A stretch of DNA of 21,471 bases from positions 1-21,471 of the forward strand of contig JBHASY010000033.1 in the NCBI GenBank assembly GCA_041831635.1, in the 5' to 3' direction. The notes under the pieces were generated by a model that was given only the letters and a program-made list of their open reading frames with translations, had not been told where the DNA came from and searched no databases. How positions within the stretch are numbered: position 1 is the stretch's first letter; every line of letters starts with the position of its first letter. This DNA comes from Acetoanaerobium sp041831635 (GTDB taxonomy: Bacteria > Bacillota > Clostridia > Peptostreptococcales > Filifactoraceae). This document shows positions 14,992 to 21,471 of this stretch, one piece after another. A program made the translations under genes and the position numbers.

Positions 14992-16185
14992 CTAACCTTG
15001 CTTAGCCTTCACATTTTTTAAACCTTTAAGTTCTTTCTTAATCTCTTCTATATCTTGTAAAATCAGCTTATGCTGATTTAAAGTCACAGCAGCAAATTCT
15101 GCCCAAGTCACCATATCTGTAGAATTATGAAATTCCTTGACGATTCCTCTTTCGATTAGTCCGTTTATAAGAGGAACTCCCCAGTGTTGGTGTTCAACTT
15201 TTGTATTATTAACCTTGTTAATAATTCTTATAATCTTTGAAGCATAGTCCTTGTCTGTTGCCCAACCAAAACCTGCCGGATTATTTGGAATACTAAGATA
15301 CTCTAAAGTTGGAGCACTGCCCCTTTTTACCAAATGAAAGCGTGGATCTAAAATAGGCTCTTTAACAGGTTCTATGCTGGCATAGGCAAATAAGTGTTGC
15401 ACATGGGCAATAACACCTTCGATTGCCGTTTTAAAAGTAGCTGCTTGTCCACTCTGGTTTCCATCTATTGCTCCAATTCCTGCAAAATTGTTTTGAGAAT
15501 AAAGAACAATTCCACCATATCTGAAATAGTTCGTTTCATGAACAGCCTGTGAAAGTGCTACCTCTGTACGAATATTGTACTTGCTACAGGTTTCAAAATA
15601 ATAATCAATCAGCTCTGACAGCTTAACTGTGAGCTGACAGTTATTATTAGTATCATTGATATGTTTATATGCCTCTTCCTTTGTGATTGTAGTTGCTCCT
15701 TGTATCAAAGTAAATTCCTGAACAGGCTTTCTTAGTTCATCCAAAAGAGCTTTCCATGGGAAGTTACGACCTGGACAGCTAGTAGGTTTATAATCCAAAT
15801 GCCTACTGACATTTGCTAGAGGAATATTATACTCTTTCATAATATATCTATAAAGCTGTACTCCTGCTTGAAACTGTTCTTTTGACATTATCGTTTCTAT
15901 ATCCCAGTTTCCTTCCCAGCAAACTCCTATGCCATCCTCATTCTTATTATTTTTATTGCAGTGAGCTCCCCATGTGAGGGTAGGTCGAAGTTCATATACG
16001 CTGCCGTCCTTGCGGATATAAAAATTATATCCTGCACCACCCCAGCCTTGATTTGTGTGCTGTTTGTGAATCTGCTCCGGAGAATAAACTCTTGCTGCAG
16101 GATGGTGGGTTACAATATATTTCTTTTTCGTTTTTGCTACTGGAGTAAGTCCTGTAAACTTAAATCCCTGTTTTATAATATTCAT
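14992..16185 (-). CDS. Bifunctional endolysin: N-acetylmuramoyl-L-alanine amidase plus glucosaminidase
   Basis: The 397-residue enzyme has an Amidase_2 domain (about residues 20-150) with YIVTHH (His27), SRHLDYKPTSCPGR (His129, Cys137) as likely zinc ligands and the GWGGAGYNFYI motif. A glucosaminidase domain follows (about 185-330) with ALSQAVHETNYF (likely catalytic Glu217) and QNNFAGIGA. The C-terminus (340-397) is helical. The two activities cut the peptide link and the glycan chain of peptidoglycan. No signal peptide is seen, so release needs the holin. GGAGG lies upstream and the start overlaps the previous stop (ATGA). It lies before the activator gene rather than with the late holin, unlike Mu lys. 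Confidence 0.94.
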   Translation of the reverse strand: MNIIKQGFKFTGLTPVAKTKKKYIVTHHPAARVYSPEQIHKQHTNQGWGGAGYNFYIRKDGSVYELRPTLTWGAHCNKNNKNEDGIGVCWEGNWDIETIMSKEQFQAGVQLYRYIMKEYNIPLANVSRHLDYKPTSCPGRNFPWKALLDELRKPVQEFTLIQGATTITKEEAYKHINDTNNNCQLTVKLSELIDYYFETCSKYNIRTEVALSQAVHETNYFRYGGIVLYSQNNFAGIGAIDGNQSGQAATFKTAIEGVIAHVQHLFAYASIEPVKEPILDPRFHLVKRGSAPTLEYLSIPNNPAGFGWATDKDYASKIIRIINKVNNTKVEHQHWGVPLINGLIERGIVKEFHNSTDMVTWAEFAAVTLNQHKLILQDIEEIKKELKGLKNVKAKQG

Positions 16186-16634
16186 ATTTTTTTAGCCTCC
16201 GTTTTTTCTCTACCATCTTTGTCTATCCTTTGCACCATCTTCTTAAGAGCCTCAATACAGTAAAAACATTGCTTGTCTGTAAGCCATTCTATTCGCTCTA
16301 CATTATATCTTTTCTTACAAAATCCATTGATACGCTCGTTTGTATTATTCCAGCCGAGTTCTTCACAAAGCTTATATATTTTTTGTCTCATAGCTACAGT
16401 AGAACTTCGACCACCTTCATCAGTTCTTTTTTGAGCTTTTACACTACCTTTATCTTTTAGTTTTATAAGTTCCAAAATAACCTCATTTGCCTGGATCATA
16501 GTAAGAGCCTTCATACTATCTTGATTGCTTATGCGAAAAATGATACTATATAGATTTTCTTTATCAATATCAACTTCCTTTGAAAGTCCCCATATACTTT
16601 TAATCTGTTTATTATCAATCTTAGACACGCTCAT
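16182..16634 (-). CDS. gp16-like protein (DUF1018)
   Basis: From ATG 16634, directly behind TAGGAGGTG, the protein is 150 residues. The frame is open to 16754, but that part crosses the terminator and the end of gam and lacks a good start signal. The sequence has the DUF1018 pattern: KQIKSIWGLSKEVDIDKENL, then RISNQDSMKALTMIQANEVI, and near the end IEWLTDKQCFYCIEALKKM. Mu gp16 belongs to this family and lies after the early genes. The function is unknown. It is the first gene downstream of the early terminator, so may be expressed by read-through. Confidence 0.88.
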   Translation of the reverse strand: MSVSKIDNKQIKSIWGLSKEVDIDKENLYSIIFRISNQDSMKALTMIQANEVILELIKLKDKGSVKAQKRTDEGGRSSTVAMRQKIYKLCEELGWNNTNERINGFCKKRYNVERIEWLTDKQCFYCIEALKKMVQRIDKDGREKTEAKKI

Positions 16635-16645
16635 TTTACACCTCC

Positions 16646-16671
16646 TAAAAGAAAGGAGAGCATAGCTCCCC
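16646..16671 (-). terminator. Intrinsic terminator between gam and gp16-like gene
   Basis: The minus strand reads GGGGAGC-TAT-GCTCTCC (16671-16655), a 7-bp stem with one G-U pair, followed by TTTCTTTT (16654-16647). It lies just after the gam stop and just before the ribosome-binding site of the next gene. It matches the place of the early terminator in Mu, upstream of the middle region. Confidence 0.82.
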
Positions 16672-16677
16672 ATAATC

Positions 16678-17172
16678 TTATACGTGCTGGAGTTTATCCC
16701 TGTCAGTTTCATACCAAAAGGTATCTTCCTTTTGAAGACTTGCTCCGACTTCAAATAACTTTTCCTCCGGATACGTTTTCAAAATTTCCTTGTTTACACT
16801 TTCCTTTACTGTAATGCAGTCGAGCATATTAAGTTTTTTAAGTGCAGATAAAGTGTTAGCAACCTTTTTAATTACAACCTTTGTACTTAGCCTAAAACCT
16901 GTCTTTCCAAAAGTAAGAACTTTAGTTTTTCCTTTTAGTTCAGTCTTGTTAGCATCCATAAAATTCTTGACATACATTCCAAGACGATCTATATTATCCT
17001 TGTGCACTTTAGCTTTCATCTCAGCTTCAAGCTTTATATCATGCACTTTTTCATTCATCTCTGTTGCAATTTTTTCAAGTTCCAGTTCATTTTCCGCAAT
17101 TTCTTTTAGCGTTATATCCACATCATTCCAATCTTTTAACACCATTTCATCTGCAATCTTAGTTCTAGCCAT
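16678..17172 (-). CDS. gam: Gam, host-nuclease inhibitor / DNA end-binding protein
   Basis: The 164-residue protein matches Mu Gam in size and layout. It has a long N-terminal coiled helix (residues 14-75: LKEIAENELELEKIATEMNE and on), then a beta segment LKGKTKVLTFGKTGFRLSTK (about 79-98). The C-terminus has KEILKTYPEEKLFEVGASLQ. Gam is the phage counterpart of Ku: dimers bind free double-stranded DNA ends and block exonucleases, protecting the infecting genome. It starts at ATG 17172 behind AGGAGG with a one-base stop/start overlap and is the last gene before the early terminator. Confidence 0.93.
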   Translation of the reverse strand: MARTKIADEMVLKDWNDVDITLKEIAENELELEKIATEMNEKVHDIKLEAEMKAKVHKDNIDRLGMYVKNFMDANKTELKGKTKVLTFGKTGFRLSTKVVIKKVANTLSALKKLNMLDCITVKESVNKEILKTYPEEKLFEVGASLQKEDTFWYETDRDKLQHV

Positions 17173-17387
17173 TAGCCTATCCTCCTATTATCTTCATCAA
17201 ATACTTTAAAATTCATGCCAAGTTCTTTCTTCATAAAAACTTCCTTGTATCCACAAGGATGTCTAAACAAATACACATTTGCAAATTCTCCCAGATACTC
17301 CATTTTCTTAATTCTTTCCTGTTTACTTTTCTTGCTTGTATCCATATTTTCTACTAAATACATCTTCCCTATCTTTAAATCCTGCAT
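17172..17387 (-). CDS. Small early protein of unknown function
   Basis: A 71-residue basic protein starts at ATG 17387 with GAGGTGG five bases upstream and its stop overlaps the gam start (TAATG). It is beta-rich in its middle (YLGEFANVYLFRHPCGYKEVF) with Cys/His in HPCGYKE. I recognise no family. The start lies inside the preceding small gene, giving a 65-base out-of-frame overlap. Position in the early operon before gam suggests a role in replication or host takeover, but this is only context. Confidence 0.72.
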   Translation of the reverse strand: MQDLKIGKMYLVENMDTSKKSKQERIKKMEYLGEFANVYLFRHPCGYKEVFMKKELGMNFKVFDEDNRRIG

Positions 17388-17535
17388 TAGACCACCTCGG
17401 CTTTCTTTCGATTTTTATTTCAAATTCATACTCGTGCCTGCCATAATTTTCATAACTTCCATCTTTGTAAAAAATAAGTACATTCTTACTGTCACTACTT
17501 AAAATAACAGCCTTTACCTCCTTGTTACTCTTCAT
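17323..17535 (-). CDS. Small early protein of unknown function
   Basis: From ATG 17535 (GGGAAA upstream) the protein is 70 residues. In-frame starts at ATG 17547 and GTG 17559 are also possible. It begins with two predicted strands, VKAVILSSDSKNVLIFYKDG, followed by a charged stretch. Its last 65 bases overlap the next gene in a different frame. It also overlaps the end of the preceding 60-residue gene. No family is recognised. Both overlapping frames have plausible ribosome-binding sites, so I keep both. Confidence 0.62.
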   Translation of the reverse strand: MKSNKEVKAVILSSDSKNVLIFYKDGSYENYGRHEYEFEIKIERKPRWSNAGFKDREDVFSRKYGYKQEK

Positions 17536-17707
17536 AATATTTCCCATAAGTAAGTCCACACTGATACCCCCTGCTGTAAGCCTCTTTATTTGTCATATCC
17601 ACATACCTTATCTTCCTGTTAGCCTTTTTCACTACCTTTTTATCCATTGCCCTAACAAAGATAAAACCTATAACCATACCAACTAAAACGCACATAATAC
17701 TAAACAT
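17525..17707 (-). CDS. Small membrane protein of unknown function
   Basis: The 60-residue protein starts at ATG 17707 with AAGGAGG at good spacing. Residues 2-19 (FSIMCVLVGMVIGFIFVR) form one hydrophobic segment, followed by a short basic stretch KKVVKKANRK, consistent with an inner-membrane anchor with cytoplasmic C-terminus. It is the first gene after B and is preceded by the repeated box at 17726-17754, which may give it and gam extra expression. No family is recognised. Confidence 0.72.
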   Translation of the reverse strand: MFSIMCVLVGMVIGFIFVRAMDKKVVKKANRKIRYVDMTNKEAYSRGYQCGLTYGKYYEE

Positions 17708-17725
17708 ATAAATCCTCCTTATCCT

Positions 17726-17754
17726 ATTTTCATAAACGCCATTTATCTTGAAAA
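17726..17754 (-). promoter_or_regulatory. Repeated upstream box, copy B (before small early genes)
   Basis: The minus strand reads TTTTCAAGATAA, ATGGCG, TTTATG, AAAAT, just after the B stop and 14 bases before AAGGAGG-ATG. It matches copy A at 2781-2808 with the same spacing to the ribosome-binding site. This copy can also fold weakly (TTTTC/GAAAA and ATAAA/TTTAT); copy A folds less well, so a DNA-level site is the better guess. Confidence 0.5.
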
Positions 17755-17756
17755 TT

Positions 17757-18719
17757 TTATAACATCATCATATTACTTGCTTGCCTTATAATATCAAGCG
17801 TTATAGTAGTTTCTTTCACTTCATTCATAATCCTAAGAACATTATTTAAAGTTCTGTCTAGTAACCTGAAACACCCAATCTGACTGCCACAAGCTCTGTA
17901 TATCAGCTCATTCATAGCCTCTTCGTCTATGTCATATGCTGATAGATACTCCAGTACCTCGCTTTTAGATAGCCCTTTAAAAGAAGAATAAAAATCTACA
18001 CGATTAGCAAACCTTGTAAGATAACTTTTAATCTGTGCCTCTAATCTAGGCTCTCCGGCTATGACCATACCTACATCTGACTGGTCATAAATTGCTCTAA
18101 GTATTTCCATTTTCTTTTGAGTGTACTTGCTGATTAACTTGTCAGCTTCATCAATAATCAGCAAATATCCGTTATTAACATTGAAAAATTCTCTAATTGC
18201 ATTAACCCTTTTCCAGATAGTGCCATATGATACAGGAATACCAAGTGCTCTTTCAATAGCCTCCACAAGGTCTCTGCTTGACATAGTATCATCACACTCG
18301 ATATATGCCACTCTCATCATCTTAGAATAGTATTTAAGTGCATAAGTCTTTCCAAAACCTGACTTTCCTACTATAATTCCAAGTCCCATATCCTCTTGGC
18401 AGGAACTGCATACACCTATAACACCTTTAGAGTCTCTACTCTCAAAAAAAGTCTTATTCTTTTTAAAATCCGCTGCACTGTATTGAGGACGAAACTCTAT
18501 CACACTTCCTGAGCCTTCCATACTTTCAATATACTCTAAAAGTCTTGAAGAAACTTCTGTAGCATCTCCATCATATTTCCCTAGCAAAAACTTTGATATC
18601 ACAGTTCTGGAATAGTTGATTTCATTTGCAAGCTCTGCCTTAGACTTCTTGTTTTTTTCTAAATAATCATTGATACGTTTTACAATATCTACGCTTTTAT
18701 TTTCTGCTACATCTTCCAT
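17757..18719 (-). CDS. B: DNA transposition protein B-like AAA+ ATPase
   Basis: The protein is 320 residues from ATG 18719 (GTG 18728, three codons earlier, is an alternative; GGGTGGGGG lies just before the ATG). Numbering from the GTG, an N-terminal helix-turn-helix (about residues 17-50, KSKAELANEINYSRTVISKF) is followed by an AAA+ domain. Walker A is GKSGFGKT at 121-128 and Walker B is LLIIDEAD at 179-186. In Mu, B binds DNA non-specifically in an ATP-dependent filament, captures target DNA, activates the A transposase and gives target immunity. The gene lies 14 bases after the transposase gene. Domain order and length match Mu B. Confidence 0.94.
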   Translation of the reverse strand: MEDVAENKSVDIVKRINDYLEKNKKSKAELANEINYSRTVISKFLLGKYDGDATEVSSRLLEYIESMEGSGSVIEFRPQYSAADFKKNKTFFESRDSKGVIGVCSSCQEDMGLGIIVGKSGFGKTYALKYYSKMMRVAYIECDDTMSSRDLVEAIERALGIPVSYGTIWKRVNAIREFFNVNNGYLLIIDEADKLISKYTQKKMEILRAIYDQSDVGMVIAGEPRLEAQIKSYLTRFANRVDFYSSFKGLSKSEVLEYLSAYDIDEEAMNELIYRACGSQIGCFRLLDRTLNNVLRIMNEVKETTITLDIIRQASNMMML

Positions 18720-18733
18720 TTCCCCCACCCTTT

Positions 18734-20824
18734 CTAGCCTAAAGTTCTTAATTTACTTAAAACACTTTCAGCTTTCTTATTAAAAAAGTCGCTACTTGTA
18801 TTTTCTTGCCTTTTAATTTTTTTAGACTTAACTTCATCTGAATATTGCTTGTCATTAGGAAGTGAAATAACTTTGTCCTGATTTACTTGTTTTGCTCCTT
18901 TTCCTTTTTTAACTATATCAACAACTCCAACTGTTTCAGACAAAGCCTCATTATATCTTGCAATCCTTTCTTCAAACGGTGTGTTATATTCTCTTAGTCT
19001 GTCTTTATCCTCCTTGATTTGACGATTTTGCATCATTAGATGTTCTTCTAATGCCTTTTGCGAAACTTTAGGAGCAATTTGCAGTAATTCCTGAGATAGT
19101 GCCTCTCCTATAAATTTCCCGTTTGTTGTATATACATAAATCTTTGTAATATCCTGAATATCCCAGCGTATATCCACCTTGTCTCCTATATAGCTTGTAA
19201 GCTCTTGTGAGCGATACTCTTGTCCGAACTTTCTTATTCCCACATTGTAGACATGAACCCGCTCTGCTTTCATCATAATCATAGTTGCATATGATCTTGG
19301 TGGTGGAGCTTTATAGTACCTTTCTTCATTTTTGAAAACTTCAAGCGGTGTCTTATATCTTTCCTTTTGCTTTTTAAGTCCGCTGTGTTCACTATTGTAA
19401 TACCTTTCCCTTAGCCATTTGCTCCAGTGCTCGTAGAACTCTTGCATACTCATAAGGGTTTCATTTTCCAGCATCTTTTGAGTATTCTTTTTTACCTTAC
19501 TTGCCGTCTTAGAGCCTGTTAATGTTCCTGTGTAAGACTGCATCCATTTAGTAAAATCCGAGCATACTCTTCCGAAAAATCTTTCTATTTGTGCTTTAGA
19601 CCATGGCTCATATGGAAGGCTTCTTTTGTCTGCTTTGATACCAAGACTTTTGTAAAATCCTACTGTCTCGCTGTCAAAAGATAGTTCATCTCTTTTGTCA
19701 TTTCTATGTCTTCCTGTCATTTCTTTTGCTGTGTAGTCCTTTCCGTTATCTATCAACAAATACTCAGGCACTCCACCGACATCGCCATAAATTACCTTAA
19801 GAAGAGATTGCTTTAAAATATCCGAATTTGCTTTCTTACATATGACATCTCCCAGCACTAACCTACTTCTTGTATCAATCCATGCAACTAGAGTAGGGCG
19901 AATCGCTGTAACTTTTCCGTTAGGATGCTTATATGCTACCCAGCAGTCAAAGGTATGTTCATCTCCTTGTAACACCTGCATCACTTTAAGTGAGCCTGTG
20001 TCTCTGCTTCCTTTTACCATAACTTTATTCTTGTACTCTCTTAGTCCCTTAGAAGCCATATAGTGAGCATTCTTGCCTCGCTTTTCTTCCATAAGGTAAT
20101 TTATATATCTGTAAACCGTTTGATATGATGGGTATGCTACTCCTTGTTCATTAGCAATTTCCGAAAGTTTGCTATATAGCATTTCTACAGTTCCCATATT
20201 TGCTGCAAAATCCTTATTAAACCAGATGTTTTCAATATATGCCTTAACTCTTTCTGATAGCGATGGAAAGCTGCCTTTTTCCCTTGGCTTTCTGCAAAGT
20301 GACAATATCTTGAAAAACTCATAATTTCCGAAGTCATACTTTTGCATCTTCATCGCCCACGCCGAAGCCTCGACATAGTCCTTAACATATCTTTGAAAAG
20401 ACCTCTTGCTGATTTTAAAAGCCTTAGCCATCTCGTTTGATAGATCACTACGATTAGTCCTTTTCGGGCAATCTAAAAAATCCTTAACATATCGTGATAA
20501 CTCCACTGCCTTGTAATATTCCTTAGTATAGTTTTCAATATACCAATTAGAATCCATAGTTATATACCAAGGCACATTCTCGCCCTTTGTATTTGACTCA
20601 ATAAGCACATCTTTTACATCCACACTAAGTGCCTGCTTATATTTTCTTCTTGCCTTTTTTGACAAAGAGGAGAGAGCTACAAATACTTTATCTTTTCCTC
20701 TATCTCCTGATTTTGTTTTAACTATAAATTCTTCCAAATTTCTCTGTATTTTTGAAGACATTCCCTTATATGTCAATTCCTCTAATATAGCCGCTTCTTC
20801 TAAACTTACAAATATCTCTTCCAA
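18734..20824 (-). CDS. A: Mu A-like DDE transposase
   Basis: The frame opens at 20848, but AGGAGGTGAG at 20841-20832 places the start at TTG 20824, giving 696 residues. Numbering from there, an N-terminal DNA-binding region with helix-turn-helix-like SNEMAKAFKISKRSFQRYVKD (written as SNEMAKAFKISK at about 129-140) precedes the rve catalytic core. The DDE triad is seen as Asp288 (LQGDEHTF), Asp359 (LLIDNGKD) and Glu414 (WSKAQIERFF), with spacing close to Mu A. A Mu-transposase C-terminal beta-barrel (about 500-590, including VGIRKFGQEYRS) and a basic tail follow. The enzyme cuts and joins phage ends for integration and replication. Its leader is complementary to a candidate antisense RNA. Confidence 0.95.
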   Translation of the reverse strand: MEEIFVSLEEAAILEELTYKGMSSKIQRNLEEFIVKTKSGDRGKDKVFVALSSLSKKARRKYKQALSVDVKDVLIESNTKGENVPWYITMDSNWYIENYTKEYYKAVELSRYVKDFLDCPKRTNRSDLSNEMAKAFKISKRSFQRYVKDYVEASAWAMKMQKYDFGNYEFFKILSLCRKPREKGSFPSLSERVKAYIENIWFNKDFAANMGTVEMLYSKLSEIANEQGVAYPSYQTVYRYINYLMEEKRGKNAHYMASKGLREYKNKVMVKGSRDTGSLKVMQVLQGDEHTFDCWVAYKHPNGKVTAIRPTLVAWIDTRSRLVLGDVICKKANSDILKQSLLKVIYGDVGGVPEYLLIDNGKDYTAKEMTGRHRNDKRDELSFDSETVGFYKSLGIKADKRSLPYEPWSKAQIERFFGRVCSDFTKWMQSYTGTLTGSKTASKVKKNTQKMLENETLMSMQEFYEHWSKWLRERYYNSEHSGLKKQKERYKTPLEVFKNEERYYKAPPPRSYATMIMMKAERVHVYNVGIRKFGQEYRSQELTSYIGDKVDIRWDIQDITKIYVYTTNGKFIGEALSQELLQIAPKVSQKALEEHLMMQNRQIKEDKDRLREYNTPFEERIARYNEALSETVGVVDIVKKGKGAKQVNQDKVISLPNDKQYSDEVKSKKIKRQENTSSDFFNKKAESVLSKLRTLG

Positions 20825-20842
20825 TCTCTCCTCACCTCCTAT

Positions 20843-20871
20843 TTGCAAATCTCTTTGAATTTTGATATACT
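20843..20871 (+). promoter_or_regulatory. Promoter for candidate antisense RNA
   Basis: TTGCAA (20843-20848), a 17-base spacer and TATACT (20866-20871) make a good sigma-A-type promoter pointing away from the transposase gene, toward the HTH gene. Expected initiation is near 20878. No open frame follows it. Confidence 0.62.
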
Positions 20872-20877
20872 GTTATT

Positions 20878-20943
20878 AGATGATTTTTTCATCTGCATAT
20901 ATTAGAGTGTCGTATCTTGCAGGAGAGACACTCTTTTTCTTTT
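20878..20943 (+). ncRNA. Candidate small antisense RNA opposite the transposase leader
   Basis: About seven bases after the -10 begins a 5' hairpin AGATGA-TTTTT-TCATCT (20878-20894), then a short linker. An intrinsic terminator follows: AGAGTGTC (20904-20911) and GACACTCT (20927-20934), 15-base loop, then TTTT-C-TTTT to 20943. The whole unit is a compact ~65-nt transcript with promoter, two hairpins and terminator and no useful open frame. It is fully complementary to the early mRNA between the HTH gene and the transposase, including the 17-codon ORF, but stops short of the transposase ribosome-binding site. Antisense control of a transposase is known from IS10 RNA-OUT. Its existence here is inference from sequence. 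Confidence 0.5.
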
Positions 20944-20955
20944 GTCTTTTTTCAT
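20902..20955 (-). CDS. Possible 17-residue leader peptide
   Basis: ATG 20955 follows TAGGTGG at a five-base spacing, nearly the same context as the real start at 17387. The frame reads MKKDKRKRVSLLQDTTL and stops at TAA 20904-20902, the edge of the hairpin arm. The basic N-terminal half could be chance in AT-rich DNA. If translated, ribosomes would cover the hairpin at 20904-20934 and the antisense pairing region. Confidence 0.3.
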   Translation of the reverse strand: MKKDKRKRVSLLQDTTL

Positions 20956-20963
20956 AAGACCAC

Positions 20964-21200
20964 CTACGATGCTTTTAGAAACTTCTGTAAATCAATATCT
21001 AAAAAATTTGCAATCTTGCCAATATACTTTTCTCCTGAGCGATATCCATAAAAAATAAGGTGCAGATATTTATAACTTATGTGCATTTCACGAGATAAAT
21101 CTCTTTGCGTCATCTCCTTTTCCACTAATATTTTTTTAACAGCTTCCCCAAAGGGTGTCAGCTTTCCCATTTTCTTAATTTTTCCTTTCTTTCGTCGCAT
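20964..21200 (-). CDS. Small HTH regulator (Ner/Cro- or repressor-like), first early gene
   Basis: From ATG 21200 (AAAGGAGAGAGG upstream; GTG 21218 is an alternative) the protein is 78 residues. A basic lead RRKKGKIKKMGK is followed by an XRE-type helix-turn-helix (about residues 20-70) with MTQRDLSREMHISYKYLHLI as the DNA-reading part and a C-terminal FLDIDLQKFLKAS helix. Size, orientation and position just upstream of the transposase resemble Ner of Mu, which damps early transcription. No separate c repressor is visible in the window, so this could instead be the lysogeny repressor. A probable promoter lies at 21234-21262. Confidence 0.8.
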   Translation of the reverse strand: MRRKKGKIKKMGKLTPFGEAVKKILVEKEMTQRDLSREMHISYKYLHLIFYGYRSGEKYIGKIANFLDIDLQKFLKAS

Positions 21201-21233
21201 ACACCTCTCTCCTTTCACAAATCCTGAAATTGT

Positions 21234-21262
21234 TATATAATTGGTGTAAACTCATTTTTAAA
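21234..21262 (-). promoter_or_regulatory. Probable early promoter
   Basis: On the minus strand TTTAAA (21262-21257), a 17-base spacer and TATATA (21239-21234) lie just upstream of the HTH gene, with initiation near 21227. Two related words in the area, AGTTCACC and AGTTTACACC, might be operator half-sites. Confidence 0.42.
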
Positions 21263-21294
21263 AAGGTGAACTATTGTATATTATTTGATATTTT

Positions 21295-21471
21295 CTATTT
21301 ATGCTTTTGTCTATAGGCAAAAGAACTAATCATCCATACAATAATAAAAATAGATAAAGTTCCTTTTTCTAAATTTACAGTATTAAAATTTAATCCTATG
21401 AGATTTAGTAATATACCGACAATCATGAAAAAATCAAATATCTTTTTATAAAAATCACTTCTTTTAAAAAA
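21295..21471 (-). CDS. C-terminal end of a membrane protein (partial, runs off window)
   Basis: A frame with no stop enters from the window edge and ends at TAG 21297-21295, giving 58 residues. It has two hydrophobic segments (about FFMIVGILLNLIGLNF and LSIFIIVWMISSFA) separated by a short polar loop and ends in a basic tail YRQKHK, typical of a small integral membrane protein. I do not recognise it. It could be the host gene next to the prophage left end or a further phage gene; the start is outside the window. Confidence 0.6.
   Translation of the reverse strand, partial: FFKRSDFYKKIFDFFMIVGILLNLIGLNFNTVNLEKGTLSIFIIVWMISSFAYRQKHK

Noticed and set aside
16790..17209. 139-residue hydrophobic plus-strand frame opposite gam
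   Set aside because: Looks membrane-like only because it is antisense to a charged coiled-coil gene (Lys/Glu codons read as Phe/Leu/Ser); Gam is clear on the other strand.
1..21471. CRISPR arrays, tRNA or rRNA genes, insertion sequences
   Set aside because: Read through the window without seeing regularly spaced long repeats, tRNA-like cloverleafs or rRNA-like segments; the only transposase is the phage A protein.

Overview
This window is most of a Mu-like (transposable, contractile-tailed) prophage, read almost entirely on the minus strand. The evidence is the ordered set of phage Mu homologues: DDE transposase and B-type ATPase, Gam, gp16-like protein, Mor/C-family activator, small and large terminase, DUF935 portal, gpF, protease/scaffold I-Z, gpT capsid, gp36, gpG, tail sheath, tail tube, frameshifting tail chaperone and tape measure. 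DNA is AT-rich, ribosome binding sites are strong AGGAGG types, TTG/GTG starts are used several times, the endolysin has amidase plus glucosaminidase domains and the holin resembles the LLH type. Together these suggest a low-GC Gram-positive (Bacillota, clostridia-like) host. A Fusobacterium-like host cannot be excluded from sequence alone.

Layout from the high-coordinate end, in the direction of transcription. (1) 21295-21471: the C-terminal end of a small membrane protein, host or phage. (2) 20822-21262: control region with a probable early promoter, a small HTH regulator, and a compact intergenic region carrying a candidate antisense RNA and a 17-codon ORF. (3) 16646-20824: early genes, namely transposase A, ATPase B, three small unknowns and Gam, closed by an intrinsic terminator. 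(4) 14641-16634: gp16-like gene, bifunctional endolysin and a Mor-family activator. (5) 14516-14640: candidate activator-dependent late promoter and a hairpin/T-tract. (6) 8832-14516: holin-like protein, gp25/gp26-like proteins, terminases, portal and gpF. (7) 2219-8831: head protease/scaffold and capsid genes, then the tail genes. (8) 1-1861: start of the tape measure gene, cut by the window edge. Baseplate and fibre genes would lie to the left.

The genes form a standard transposable-phage life cycle. A and B carry out replicative transposition and Gam protects DNA ends. The Mor-type protein probably turns on the late genes. Terminase and portal package headful DNA into a gpT shell built on the I/Z scaffold. 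Sheath, tube, chaperone and tape measure make a contractile tail, and holin plus endolysin lyse the cell.

The least ordinary items are these: a candidate ~65-nt antisense RNA opposite the transposase leader; a one-gene moron with its own terminator inserted antisense between chaperone and tape measure; a +1-type (equivalently -2) chaperone frameshift; a box repeated upstream of two distant operon segments; helically phased GCGTGAA repeats upstream of the protease gene; and a lysis module split across the activator and a terminator.
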